NCBI RefSeq assembly: GCF_025833875.1
Contig: NZ_JAOYOD010000001.1
Span: 4,976,501-5,040,500, forward strand
Length of the DNA stretch: 64,000 nt
From: Reichenbachiella ulvae
GTDB taxonomy: Bacteria; Bacteroidota; Bacteroidia; Cytophagales; Cyclobacteriaceae
Reading direction: 5' to 3'
Below, in pieces: positions 7,231-16,350 of this stretch. The notes under the pieces are model-generated. The model was not told where the DNA came from. It saw nothing but the letters and a program-made list of their open reading frames with translations, and searched no databases. The stretch's first letter is position 1. Each line of letters opens with the position of its first letter. The position numbers were made by a program, and so were the translations under genes.

Positions 7231-8420
7231 TGAGAAATCTGAAAATAATTGCAGGAATGGCTTTGCTGGCAGCTTGTCAGCAAACGCCTGTACTGATAGT
7301 GGATAATTCTCTTCCAATAGATGTGGAGGAGACCCCGATCGTTATTAGTCGATCAGCAATTGAGGCCAAGCTTCAATTGACGGAGGGAGAGTTTCCCGTT
7401 GTGATGAAAGGCGCTGAGCTATTTCCACAGCAACTGGATGATCTGGATGGGGATGGAGAATGGGACGAAATAGCCCTCATAGCACCCACTCAGGCGAATA
7501 CGCCAGTACAATTAGAGTTGAATAAGACAGAAGAATATCCGGTGTTTGATCAAAGAACAAGCGTTTATCTGGGTATAGATTACCAACGTTCTGATAATTT
7601 CATAGAGAAGGATAGTGAAGTTAGAAGCCCGGAAAACATTGCGATGAAATATCCAATGATGTATCAGATGGAAGGGCCTGCATGGGAGAATGACAAGGTG
7701 GGCTTTAGGCTCTATTTCGATTCACGAAATGGGAAGGATATTTTCGGTAAGACTACTGCTGAAATGGTTTTGTCAAGAGCAGGAACGAAAAAACAGAATT
7801 ATCACGAATTAGACGACTGGGGAATGGACGTTCTCAAGGTAGGAAATAGTCTGGGTGCAGGAGCTATTGCGATGCTACATGCAGATACTCTAGTACCATT
7901 GAGAAACACCGCTTCGGGCGAATACGAAACTTTGATAGAAGGTCCAGTTCGGACGATTTTCGAAGTGAGACAAAAGGGCTGGGATACTCCACTAGGATCT
8001 ATCGATGTGACTGAACGAATCAGCATATGGGCTGGTCAGTATGGTTACCAGGAAGAGCTGATCACTGATATAGATGGTATCAAGTGGGTTTCGGGCATAG
8101 TCAATAAGCACAGTAAGGAAATGATCGAAGGACAAACAGACGGCACTAAGTACATCTATACCTACGATGAGCAATCAGAAAATAAGGATTACATGGGAAT
8201 GGGTTTGGTCGTAAACAAGGATTCCTTTTTACTTTCTACTCAGGCGCCTGATTCAGCAGCTGCAGTGACAGAGACCTTTTATACTGTAACTAATGAAGGG
8301 AAATTCTATTTTGTAGCAGGCTGGGAGTTGACCGATCCGATGTTCGAAACACAGGAAGGATTTTCCAAGGTGATGGAGCAGCAGGCTCAGATATTCGGAA
8401 ACCCCATTGAAGTGAAATAA
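7230..8420 (+). CDS. DUF4861 domain lipoprotein
   Basis: A 396-residue exported protein whose N-terminus MRNLKIIAGMALLAACQQ has a lipobox (LLAAC), so it is probably anchored in the outer or inner membrane. The body matches the DUF4861 pattern, including QLDDLDGDGEWDEIALIAPT and later the MYQMEGPAWENDKVGFRLYFD stretch (first part: MYQMEGPAWENDKVGFR). DUF4861 proteins recur in pectin and uronide utilization loci of Bacteroidota, but their activity is not established as far as I know. Translation is probably coupled to kduD through the TGATG overlap. Confidence 0.88.
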   Translation: MRNLKIIAGMALLAACQQTPVLIVDNSLPIDVEETPIVISRSAIEAKLQLTEGEFPVVMKGAELFPQQLDDLDGDGEWDEIALIAPTQANTPVQLELNKTEEYPVFDQRTSVYLGIDYQRSDNFIEKDSEVRSPENIAMKYPMMYQMEGPAWENDKVGFRLYFDSRNGKDIFGKTTAEMVLSRAGTKKQNYHELDDWGMDVLKVGNSLGAGAIAMLHADTLVPLRNTASGEYETLIEGPVRTIFEVRQKGWDTPLGSIDVTERISIWAGQYGYQEELITDIDGIKWVSGIVNKHSKEMIEGQTDGTKYIYTYDEQSENKDYMGMGLVVNKDSFLLSTQAPDSAAAVTETFYTVTNEGKFYFVAGWELTDPMFETQEGFSKVMEQQAQIFGNPIEVK

Positions 8421-8452
8421 AAATATTGGTTAAGTCTATAGATTTGGAATTA

Positions 8453-8479
8453 AAAAAGCCCGGGAGTACCGGGCTTTTT
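8453..8479. terminator. Bidirectional intrinsic terminator
   Basis: AAAAAGCCCGG and CCGGGCTTTTT form an 11-bp stem with loop GAGTA, with T-runs on both strands. It lies between the converging DUF4861 gene and the XylF-like gene and should stop both transcripts. Confidence 0.92.
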
Positions 8480-8501
8480 CTTTTCTCACTTATTCGAAAT
8501 T

Positions 8502-9470
8502 TTATTCAGCAACGACTGACTTTTGTAGCTTCGAAGCGAAGTTACTGGCATTGTCTTTATCGATGACGATAGGATCGAAAAGGTATCCGTGGAAAGTCAA
8601 ATCCATGATTTGAATCTCGGCGATCTCAGCATCTTTATCATTCAGTTTAGCCATAGTTAGCTCAACAGCTTTTTCAGCCAAAGGCTCCAAAGGCTTGTAG
8701 ATAGACATGTTTTGCGTTCCTTTTTTGATTTTGTCTATTGTATCAATAGTTGGATCCATACCTGTTTTGTAGATGTTATCTACTAGTGGATCGTTTTCCG
8801 CGTATTCATTCAACGCATCGTTGAACCAGTCTGCTGCAGATAATACCCCGTCAATTTCAGAAAGATCAGGTGTCTCTTCATAAAACTTCATCAACGCGCT
8901 CATTTCATTCCAGCTATCCAATACCCAATCACCTTTGACATTGATACGTCCTTCATCGATGTAGGGCTGAAGCACTTCTAGTTGCCCTTCTCTAAACTGA
9001 ATCCCGTTTATATCAGAAACTGGCCCGTTGATCATAATGATATTTCCTTCTTTGATACCATTTACCATGCTTTTGGCCTGTTGTCTACCGCATTCCAGCC
9101 CGTTGTAGGAAACATAGATGTCTACATTTTCATCCATAACTGGACGGTCATATGCCACTACCAAAACTTTATTTGCTTTGGCCAATGAAACGATTTTCTC
9201 AGAGTTGGTACCGTCTACTGCTACGATAACGATGGCTTTTACACCTTCGTCAATCAATTCTTGTGTTTGCTCTAATTGCTTGTCTAAACTCGAGTGAGCG
9301 ACTTTTAAGATGGTTTCAACCCCTTGTTCTGAAAAATTCTCTTCCAGAAATCTGGCATCATTCTTCCAGCGTACACTGGCGAATTGATCGAATAACAACC
9401 CTACCTTGGTCTGCCCAAAAGACAGGAATGTGGTTAGGGTCAATAGTAAAATTATTGCTGCTTTCTTCAT
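8502..9470 (-). CDS. XylF/RbsB-like periplasmic sugar-binding protein
   Basis: A 322-residue protein with a signal peptide (about 1-19, ending SFGQ) and the Peripla_BP_4 fold of pentose/hexose-binding proteins: KVGLLFDQFASVRWKNDARF, VKAIVIVAVDGTNSEKIV, VVAYDRPVMDENVDIYVSYN and DGVLSAADWFNDALNEY are close to XylF. Such proteins normally deliver xylose or a related sugar to an ABC transporter, but no ABC ATPase or permease lies beside it. It may instead act as a sensor ligand-binder or serve a distant transporter. It converges on the kdu operon with a shared terminator. Confidence 0.88.
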   Translation of the reverse strand: MKKAAIILLLTLTTFLSFGQTKVGLLFDQFASVRWKNDARFLEENFSEQGVETILKVAHSSLDKQLEQTQELIDEGVKAIVIVAVDGTNSEKIVSLAKANKVLVVAYDRPVMDENVDIYVSYNGLECGRQQAKSMVNGIKEGNIIMINGPVSDINGIQFREGQLEVLQPYIDEGRINVKGDWVLDSWNEMSALMKFYEETPDLSEIDGVLSAADWFNDALNEYAENDPLVDNIYKTGMDPTIDTIDKIKKGTQNMSIYKPLEPLAEKAVELTMAKLNDKDAEIAEIQIMDLTFHGYLFDPIVIDKDNASNFASKLQKSVVAE

Positions 9471-9650
9471 GCTTTGTATGTTTAATAGTAAGTAAGATTC
9501 CTTCGTCTTTCATTCATGAAGGATCTAGTCTAGGATAATAAGGCATCAGGATGACTTAAAGCTAGTAAAAAATCAATGAACAAAAAGCAGAATTGGCCTT
9601 TTGATGGCTTTTCTGGACGTAATTAGGTGATTTTCTTAAGTATTAAAAAT

Positions 9651-10697
9651 TTAACCTATGGCTTGGTTCAGGTAGAAAAGACTATCAACCATGTCAGGAA
9701 TACCTATAGGTATGTTGATGGTACACTCTCCAATATTTTTTAACAAGCTGAATTGTACTACACCCCCTTCGTTTTTCTTGTCTTGTGTGGTCAATCGTAG
9801 GATTTCCTCAAATAACTTCGGGTCGATTGATTTTGGCTGATAAGTCTTGACAAGATATGAGGTTATTTCATCAAGTTCTTCTTTGGTGAGACCCGTTAGT
9901 TTGTGTGAAAGGAAGGCTTCTGCGATCATCCCCAACGCTATGGCTTCCCCGTGCAGGAGTCTTTCGCCGGGAATCTCTAGAAAATAAGACTCGATCGCAT
10001 GACCAATCGTATGTCCAAAGTTGAGAATTTTTCTCAGGCCCGATTCGAATGGGTCTTCGGTTACTACCTTTTTTTTGATCTCGATGGAGTGTGCTACGAT
10101 GTCTGTCCAGTCATGATTAAATGGGTCGATGTTTTTCACTTCTTTCCAATAGGCCGCATCATAGATCAGCCCATGTTTGATCACTTCTGCAAACCCAGAT
10201 CGAAGTTCTTCCTTTGGTAGAGTCTCATAAAAACCGGTGTAGATCAAAACGTTTTGCGGTTCGTTGAATACTCCGATGTGGTTTTTGAACCCGTGAAAAT
10301 CGATTCCGAGTTTCCCACCTACGCTGGCATCCACTTGAGACAACAGAGTGGTTGGGATATTCAAGAACTGCATCCCGCGTTTGTAAGTGCTTGCTACAAA
10401 GCCTCCCATATCTCCGATTACCCCGCCACCTAAATTGATGATCAGACCTTTTCTGTCAAAACCTGCCTCGGTCAGCGCCATCCAGATACTTTCACAAGTA
10501 GAAAGCGTTTTGTTTTCCTCACCACTAGGTATGGAAATCAAAAAATGCTCGGGTAGTGCATCCAAAACCAAGGGAAGGCAATGCTCTTCAGTGTTTTCAT
10601 CCACAATCACAGCAATCTGACTATACTTTTTGTCAGAAAGAAACTGCTTAATACTTTTTTGAATGTCGGTGGTTACTTCGGTTCTGTGATTTTCCAT
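9651..10697 (-). CDS. aroB: 3-dehydroquinate synthase
   Basis: A 348-residue enzyme of the shikimate pathway that cyclises DAHP to 3-dehydroquinate using NAD and a divalent metal. Visible motifs are the NAD-binding GGGVIGDMGGFVASTYKRG, the metal-site glutamate region GFAEVIKHGL, and the two histidine elements NFGHTIGHAIE and LLHGEAIALGM. Length is normal for the family. A leftward TAACTTTG box lies about 19 bp before the start, so it seems to be transcribed alone. Confidence 0.96.
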   Translation of the reverse strand: MENHRTEVTTDIQKSIKQFLSDKKYSQIAVIVDENTEEHCLPLVLDALPEHFLISIPSGEENKTLSTCESIWMALTEAGFDRKGLIINLGGGVIGDMGGFVASTYKRGMQFLNIPTTLLSQVDASVGGKLGIDFHGFKNHIGVFNEPQNVLIYTGFYETLPKEELRSGFAEVIKHGLIYDAAYWKEVKNIDPFNHDWTDIVAHSIEIKKKVVTEDPFESGLRKILNFGHTIGHAIESYFLEIPGERLLHGEAIALGMIAEAFLSHKLTGLTKEELDEITSYLVKTYQPKSIDPKLFEEILRLTTQDKKNEGGVVQFSLLKNIGECTINIPIGIPDMVDSLFYLNQAIG

Positions 10698-10715
10698 GGT
10701 CTACTTTTCAGTCGG

Positions 10716-10723
10716 CAAAGTTA
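10716..10723 (-). promoter_or_regulatory. -7 promoter box for aroB
   Basis: On the minus strand TAACTTTG matches TAnnTTTG and lies 19 bp upstream of the aroB ATG. Confidence 0.5.
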
Positions 10724-10812
10724 ACATCCCTGACCAATTGTCAAATAACAGGACAGAAAATGAGTGAGGCAATATATGAACCTCCGGTGTTTATCCACGT
10801 AGGATAATCGAT

Positions 10813-12054
10813 ATGCATAGATTCGCTTTTCTCTTTCTGGTCTTCCTGGCTTTCATTGCACTGGATTATTATGTTTTTCAGGCAATTAGACTTCTCTTTC
10901 AGCAGCAGAATCCCTGGCTTAAGAATAGTGTTTACGTCATCTATTGGTCTCTGACTCTTTTGACTTTGGTAGGCATACTATTTTGGAATAGGATGGATAC
11001 TTACGAATTGGCACATTTTCGGAGTTTTGTTGCTTCGGGCATGGTCATGAATCTGACCGGAAAACTGCTTTCAGGAATCATCGTGTTTTTTGATGATATC
11101 ATTCGATTGGGTAAGTATGTTTATAGAGGAGTAGTACAGAATGGTGCAGTAAATCAGGCGACAGAAGGGATTACTCGATCAGAGTTTTTGGCCCAGTCGG
11201 CAATCGTGGCTGGTGCGGTACCATTTGCCATGATGAGTTATGGGATTCTCTCAGGCGCTTATGATTACAGAGTAAGAAGGAAAACCATTTACCTATCGAA
11301 TTTGCCAAAAGCTTTTGATGGCTTAAAAGTAGCGCAGCTGTCCGATATCCACAGCGGCAGTTTTTACAATAAGAAGGCAGTGCAGGGTGGAGTCGATCTT
11401 CTCTTGAAGGAAAAACCGGATCTGTTTCTTTTTACTGGCGATCTGGTGAATAATGAATCCAGAGAAGTGAAGGATTACATGGATATCTTCTCCAAGGTCA
11501 AAGCGCCTTTAGGTCAATTTTCAGTGCTGGGTAACCACGACTATGGGGATTACAAACACTGGCGCTCTGCGGGTGCCAAGCAACAAAACCTACAAGACCT
11601 GATTGAGTCGCATAAAAATATGGGGTGGGATATCATGCTCAACGAGCATCGATATGTTACCGTGGATGGAGAAAAGCTGGCTCTCATTGGAGTTGAAAAC
11701 TGGGGTAAAGGCAGGTTTGCGAAATACGGAGATCTGGAAAAAGCCGCTCAAAATGTAGAGGCAGATACTAAAATATTGCTCTCGCATGATCCGAGTCATT
11801 GGGACGCTCAGGTGCGCCCACAATTTTCTGATATAGATTTAACCTTGTCTGGACATACCCATGGTTTCCAGTTCGGGGTAGAGATAGGTGACTTTAGATG
11901 GAGCCCGTCTCAGTACATGTACAAACAGTGGGCCGATTTATATCAAGAAGGCAGCCAATACTTGTATGTCAATCGTGGTTTTGGTTTTTTAGGTTATCCG
12001 GGAAGGATCGGTATTCTACCTGAAATAACGATCCTGGAATTGAAAAGGGCCTAA
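10813..12054 (+). CDS. Membrane-anchored metallophosphoesterase (YkuE/YaeI-like)
   Basis: A 413-residue protein. Residues 1-60 contain two hydrophobic membrane segments and a third hydrophobic stretch occurs near 125-145. The C-terminal two thirds are a calcineurin-like phosphoesterase with all five metal motifs: DIHSGS, GDLVNN, GNHDYGD, LSHDPSHWD and SGHTHGFQ. Related YkuE and YaeI enzymes hydrolyse phosphodiesters of envelope lipids, and a role at the membrane is the best inference. The gene overlaps the convergent amidohydrolase by 4 bp, with no room for a separate terminator. Confidence 0.9.
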   Translation: MHRFAFLFLVFLAFIALDYYVFQAIRLLFQQQNPWLKNSVYVIYWSLTLLTLVGILFWNRMDTYELAHFRSFVASGMVMNLTGKLLSGIIVFFDDIIRLGKYVYRGVVQNGAVNQATEGITRSEFLAQSAIVAGAVPFAMMSYGILSGAYDYRVRRKTIYLSNLPKAFDGLKVAQLSDIHSGSFYNKKAVQGGVDLLLKEKPDLFLFTGDLVNNESREVKDYMDIFSKVKAPLGQFSVLGNHDYGDYKHWRSAGAKQQNLQDLIESHKNMGWDIMLNEHRYVTVDGEKLALIGVENWGKGRFAKYGDLEKAAQNVEADTKILLSHDPSHWDAQVRPQFSDIDLTLSGHTHGFQFGVEIGDFRWSPSQYMYKQWADLYQEGSQYLYVNRGFGFLGYPGRIGILPEITILELKRA

Positions 12055-13739
12055 TTTTTCTGGTATTTGATTTCACCATTTACGATGGTGTATTCCACTT
12101 CGGTATTTAATATTTCGTCTTCATCTACGGTCATGATATCTTGCGATAGCACAGTGAAGTCAGCCAATTTTCCTGCTTCGATTTTACCTTTTATGTCCTC
12201 CTGAAATGAGGCGTAGGCATTGTTGTAGGTGAGTGATAGTAGCGCTTCTTCACGCGTCATTTTCTGATCAGGCTCATAGCCACCATCCGGATCACCATCC
12301 AGGGTTTTTCGAGTCACTGCGGCATAGAAGTTCGCAATAGGGTTCACTGGTTCTACAGGAGCATCTGTTCCATTAGAGATTCTTGCCCCAGAGTCGATCA
12401 ATTTGCGCCATACATAGGCTCCTTCCTTTATTCTCTCCTCTCCCAATCGATGGATGGCCCATGGACGATCCGATGACATATGTATGGCCTGCATCGCAGG
12501 AATAATGCCCATCTCTCCAAAGCGAGGGATGTCATCCTCGGTCAAATGCTGTGCATGTTCTATTCGGAAGCGTGGGTTGGCTTTAGTCGTGTCAGAATTC
12601 AATACTATTTTATAAATATTGAGAAGAGCCTTGTTGGCGCGATCGCCGATGCAGTGAGTGGCGACCTGAAAACCCGTTTCGAAGGCTTTTTCTGTTATTC
12701 TTAAGATCTCGTCAGGAGGGGTGATCTTTTTGCCCATTTCGCCTGGCGCATCGCTATATTCTTCCATCAGCAGAGCCCCTCGACTGCCCAAAGCCCCATC
12801 GGCATAGATTTTAATGCTTCTTACTTGTAGGAACTCATTGTCAGTCATGGGGCCTTTTTTGAACCATAGCTTCAGTAAATCTCTATCGCTTCCGTCCAGC
12901 ATGGCATATATTCTCATATTCAGCATCCCTTGATTGTAAAAGGACTCATAGAGCGAAATTTCTCTTTGGCTGACGCCTGCATCATGAAGGGCCGTGATGC
13001 CATTCTTAAGGCATTCCTCTATGGCCATGTTCAAGGCCTGAATATTTTTTTCGTCTGTGGGTTCAGGGATTTTTCGATAAATCAAATCAACTGCTGCTTC
13101 ATTAAAAATTCCAGTGAGTTTGCCGTCTTCATCTCTTAGGATTTCTCCTCCTTCAGGGTTTTCTGTCTTCTTTGTGATTTTGGCTAATTTCATGGCCTTT
13201 TGATTCACAAAAACCAGGTGTCCACTGGCGTGAGATAAAACCACGGGGTTGTTGGGGGAGATCGCTGAGAGTGAGTCATGGATAGGAAAGCCCTGTACGG
13301 TAAGTACCGGTAGGCTATCCCATTTCTCCTGATGCCAACCTCGACCGATGATCCATTCTCCTTTCTTGGCACCAGCCACCTTTTCTTTGACGGCCTCCAG
13401 GATTTGTTCAAAACTCTCGGTCTTAGACAGGTCAAGGTTCATCAGATTGTAGCCGATACCCATGAGGTGGGCATGGCCATCGATCAATCCAGGAATGATG
13501 GTTTTATTTTTTAAATCCAACACTTTCGTGCTGTCGCTCAGCCAGTTGTTGGCGTTTAGGTTGTTGCCTACATATACAATTTTGCCATCCTTGACAGCCA
13601 CAGCTTCTGCCTTTGGCTCCTTCAAATTGAGGGTGTGAATCGTCGCATTGAATATGACAAGATCTGCCTTGGGATGCTTGTCTTCACATGAGGCCAATAG
13701 CCATAGGGTCATAGCTAATAGCAAAACGAAATTTTTCAT
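12051..13739 (-). CDS. Exported amidohydrolase family 3 (YtcJ-like) lipoprotein
   Basis: A 562-residue amidohydrolase of the YtcJ/AepA type. The signal ends in a lipobox (LLASC). Metal ligands are visible in GLIDGHAHLMGIGYN (HxH), in THCIGDRANKALL and in RIEHAQHLTEDDI, with the catalytic aspartate in ISNGTDAPVEPVNPI. The C-terminus returns to the composite beta-sandwich (GKLADFTVLSQDI). Members hydrolyse amides or esters of diverse small molecules; the substrate cannot be told from sequence. It stands alone, overlapping the metallophosphoesterase end and divergent from the adenosyltransferase. Confidence 0.92.
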   Translation of the reverse strand: MKNFVLLLAMTLWLLASCEDKHPKADLVIFNATIHTLNLKEPKAEAVAVKDGKIVYVGNNLNANNWLSDSTKVLDLKNKTIIPGLIDGHAHLMGIGYNLMNLDLSKTESFEQILEAVKEKVAGAKKGEWIIGRGWHQEKWDSLPVLTVQGFPIHDSLSAISPNNPVVLSHASGHLVFVNQKAMKLAKITKKTENPEGGEILRDEDGKLTGIFNEAAVDLIYRKIPEPTDEKNIQALNMAIEECLKNGITALHDAGVSQREISLYESFYNQGMLNMRIYAMLDGSDRDLLKLWFKKGPMTDNEFLQVRSIKIYADGALGSRGALLMEEYSDAPGEMGKKITPPDEILRITEKAFETGFQVATHCIGDRANKALLNIYKIVLNSDTTKANPRFRIEHAQHLTEDDIPRFGEMGIIPAMQAIHMSSDRPWAIHRLGEERIKEGAYVWRKLIDSGARISNGTDAPVEPVNPIANFYAAVTRKTLDGDPDGGYEPDQKMTREEALLSLTYNNAYASFQEDIKGKIEAGKLADFTVLSQDIMTVDEDEILNTEVEYTIVNGEIKYQKN

Positions 13740-13847
13740 TCAATGCTGCTTTTGAAATGTTTTCTGATAAGTAGGTTATAAGTTTACGATATTTGGAGAG
13801 AATAAACAATTTATACTCCGACAATCAATCTTAGATCAGTACAAAAA

Positions 13848-14399
13848 ATGAAAGTATATACAAAGACCGGCGATGAGGGGCAAACCAGTTTATTGGGAGG
13901 GACCCGACTATACAAATCAGACTTGAGAATTGAGGCATACGGAACCATAGATGAGCTCAATAGTTTTATGGGATTGCTTCGTGATCAGGAAGTAAATAAG
14001 GAGCACAAAGAATTGCTCATCAGTATCCAAAATCAACTCTTTGTGGTGGGGGCAGACTTGGCCACAGATCCAGCGAAAACGCAAGTAAAAAAGCCGCCGG
14101 TCAGCAGGCAGGCTACCGAAGAATTGGAAGCGGCGATCGATCAGCTGGATCAGGAATTGCCACCCATGACTCATTTTGTGTTACCCGGTGGGCATCAATC
14201 TGTATCTTTTGCGCATATCGCCAGAACGATCTGCAGACGGGCAGAACGGAACGTAATTGCCCTCTGGCAAAAGGATACTGTTTCTAACGAAGTGCAGGTT
14301 TATCTCAATCGGCTTTCGGATTATATTTTTGTATTGAGTAGGTGGATGTCCCTGAGATTGCATGTAGAAGAGGTGCCCTGGAGACCGGAAAGCAATTAA
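13848..14399 (+). CDS. PduO-type cob(I)yrinic acid a,c-diamide adenosyltransferase
   Basis: A 183-residue four-helix-type adenosyltransferase. The ATP-binding N-terminus KVYTKTGDEGQTSLLGGTR, then RIEAYGTIDELNSFMGLLRD, and the C-terminal CRRAERNVIAL and YLNRLSDYIFVLSRW motifs are all present. It transfers the adenosyl group of ATP to cob(I)alamin, making coenzyme B12. Enzymes of this kind serve B12 salvage as well as synthesis; no other cobalamin gene and no cobalamin riboswitch is seen nearby. Confidence 0.96.
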   Translation: MKVYTKTGDEGQTSLLGGTRLYKSDLRIEAYGTIDELNSFMGLLRDQEVNKEHKELLISIQNQLFVVGADLATDPAKTQVKKPPVSRQATEELEAAIDQLDQELPPMTHFVLPGGHQSVSFAHIARTICRRAERNVIALWQKDTVSNEVQVYLNRLSDYIFVLSRWMSLRLHVEEVPWRPESN

Positions 14400-14505
14400 T
14401 TGCAATGAAAATTCAAAAAAGCTGAGGCTGAAACCGTGCTAAATTCCGTATCTTAGCCTTTACTTTTTTTCTATCGAAAAAGAGCGAAAATAAAATTGAA
14501 TAGAC

Positions 14506-15567
14506 ATGAGCAGTAGCACAATTGAATTTGATGTCAAACAAGTGGAGCAATCTAAGATTAGTCAGGTTGATTTCAACAATATAGAGTTTGGCAAAGTGTA
14601 CTCCGACCATATGTTTGTGGCAGAGTATGCAGATGGTGAATGGAAAGATTTTAGGATAGAGCCTTATGCGAATTTATCCATCAGCCCGGCTAATGCTACT
14701 TTACACTATGCCCAATCTGTGTTCGAAGGCTTAAAAGCTTATAAGACAGATTCTGGGGATATTCATGTTTTCAGACCGCAAGCCAATGCCAAAAGAATGG
14801 TCATCAGCGCAGAGCGTATGTGTATACCTCCGATTCCTGAAGATCTATTTATGGAGGCTATGTCAGAGCTTTTGAGATTGGATGAGGCTTGGATCCCAAC
14901 GAGAAAAGATACTTCACTTTACATTAGACCTGTCATTTTTGCTGATGATCCTTATGTGGGGATTCGTCCATCTATGACTTATAAATTTTTGATTTTTACC
15001 GGGCCGGTAGGGGCTTATTACTCTGAACCTGTCAATGTGAAGATCGAGACACATTATACCCGAGCAGCTTCCGGTGGAGTGGGATTTGCTAAGACTGCTG
15101 GTAACTATGCGGCATCTTTGTATCCGGCACTTCAAGCTCAGAAGGAAGGGTATCACCAGTTGATCTGGACAGATGGGAAAGAGCATAAGTACATCGAGGA
15201 GGCAGGAACCATGAATTTGTTGTTCTACATCGATGATACCTTGATCACAGCACCGGCTGGCGATAGTATCCTGAATGGAATCACCAAAGACAGTGTGTTG
15301 ACTTTGGCTCGTGACTGGGGGATGAAGGTAGAAGAGAGACGTCTGAGTATCGATGAGCTTTTGGAAGCATTCAAAGCAGGAAAGGTGCAAGAGGCTTTCG
15401 GAGCAGGTACGGCGGCAACCATTTCGAAAATCAAGATGATTGGTTTCGAAGGTGAGAAGTATGATTTGCCAACAGAGACTCCTTTGGCTGACAAGCTGTT
15501 TCAAGAACTGGACGATATCAAAATGGGTAGAAAGCCCGACCCACACGGATGGGTTTATAAAGTATAA
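14506..15567 (+). CDS. ilvE: Branched-chain amino acid aminotransferase
   Basis: A 353-residue fold-type IV PLP enzyme of the longer, eukaryote-like BCAT group. Diagnostic elements are LHYAQSVFEGLKAY, DTSLYIRPVIFADDPYVGIRP, the PLP-lysine region GGVGFAKTAGNYAASL, and YIEEAGTMNLLFYI. It makes leucine, isoleucine and valine from their keto acids and catalyses the reverse step. It appears monocistronic, with a strong terminator directly after the stop. Confidence 0.96.
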   Translation: MSSSTIEFDVKQVEQSKISQVDFNNIEFGKVYSDHMFVAEYADGEWKDFRIEPYANLSISPANATLHYAQSVFEGLKAYKTDSGDIHVFRPQANAKRMVISAERMCIPPIPEDLFMEAMSELLRLDEAWIPTRKDTSLYIRPVIFADDPYVGIRPSMTYKFLIFTGPVGAYYSEPVNVKIETHYTRAASGGVGFAKTAGNYAASLYPALQAQKEGYHQLIWTDGKEHKYIEEAGTMNLLFYIDDTLITAPAGDSILNGITKDSVLTLARDWGMKVEERRLSIDELLEAFKAGKVQEAFGAGTAATISKIKMIGFEGEKYDLPTETPLADKLFQELDDIKMGRKPDPHGWVYKV

Positions 15568-15570
15568 AAG

Positions 15571-15599
15571 AAAAGGCAGCTCAGAGGGCTGCCTTTTTT
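15571..15599 (+). terminator. Intrinsic terminator of ilvE
   Basis: AAAAGGCAGC and GCTGCCTTTT form a 10-bp stem around a 7-nt loop, followed by a T-run. It starts 4 bp after the ilvE stop and also faces the convergent gene at 15625. Confidence 0.9.
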
Positions 15600-15624
15600 A
15601 TGTCTATTTTTTTGAGTTCAGTAA

Positions 15625-16083
15625 TTAACCCCTTCTGAAAAAACCTTTTTTCTTCTTAGGTTCTTCTTTTGGGACTTGTCCGATCAGCCAATTGCTCGCA
15701 GGTATGGGTGTATCAAACTGCTGGAAGTTGATTTCCGGATTCTTTTCAGCAATCAGATCTATCAATACGTTGGAGGATACCTGGGCCATTGCATTGTCGG
15801 AGATTACCGCTGCGATCTTGTCAGTCTTTTCGATCAGCTCTTCGCCGTATTTGTTGATGAAATCATTCTTGATCCAGATTCTCGCTCCAGCATCATATTC
15901 TTCTAATTTTCGACGGTCGATCAACCAATGGATCGAATCCACCATCATGGCCGCCTTGGCTGCTTGTTTGAAAATCCTGACCACTGTGTCTTCACTGACC
16001 TCACCTTTCCAGGTGAAAATCAAGGTCGACTTTTCTTCGTCAAATTCTAAAATTCCGTCTTCCGCTTCGTGCAGTTTTTTCAT
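15625..16083 (-). CDS. Hypothetical cytoplasmic protein, STAS/SpoIIAA-like
   Basis: A 152-residue soluble protein with no signal or membrane segment. The layout (ILEFDEEKSTLIFTWKGEVSEDTVVRIFKQA, part shown as LIFTWKGEVSEDTVVRIFKQ, then SIHWLIDRRKLEEYDAGARIW) resembles the SpoIIAA-like/STAS fold proteins common in Cytophagales: strand, helix, a conserved DRR-type loop and a further helix. The tail KEEPKKKKGFFRRG is strongly basic. I do not recognise a named family, and the function is unknown. Confidence 0.65.
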   Translation of the reverse strand: MKKLHEAEDGILEFDEEKSTLIFTWKGEVSEDTVVRIFKQAAKAAMMVDSIHWLIDRRKLEEYDAGARIWIKNDFINKYGEELIEKTDKIAAVISDNAMAQVSSNVLIDLIAEKNPEINFQQFDTPIPASNWLIGQVPKEEPKKKKGFFRRG

Positions 16084-16313
16084 TACTCAATTATGGGTTG
16101 TGCTAAAAAAGTGCTGATTAAGCCCTTGCCTGTTTACTAATGACGTATTTGTGAGATCTGTTGTTATAGATTCAAAATAAATCATCCACCATTTGTGACC
16201 TTATTATTTAAGGTTTTGCCTTCGGGAGTGCAAAATTAGAGAATCTAATTTATACTAAAAGGATTATTTTCTAACATTCCGACTTATCTGAGGGCTATGT
16301 CAGAGGGGCTTTA

Positions 16314-16321
16314 TAAATTTG
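16314..16321 (+). promoter_or_regulatory. -7 promoter box for prfB
   Basis: TAAATTTG matches TAnnTTTG and lies 29 bp before the prfB ATG at 16351. Confidence 0.5.
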
Positions 16322-16350
16322 GCCTTTCAATTATAGAATCGAAAAAGAGA

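Noticed and set aside
13740..13847. Cobalamin riboswitch before the adenosyltransferase gene
   Set aside because: The 108-bp spacer is too short and shows no B12-box.
14914..15546. A 210-codon open frame on the minus strand inside ilvE
   Set aside because: It is antisense to a clear aminotransferase gene, is cysteine-rich and low in normal protein character, and has no family pattern. It is a shadow frame.
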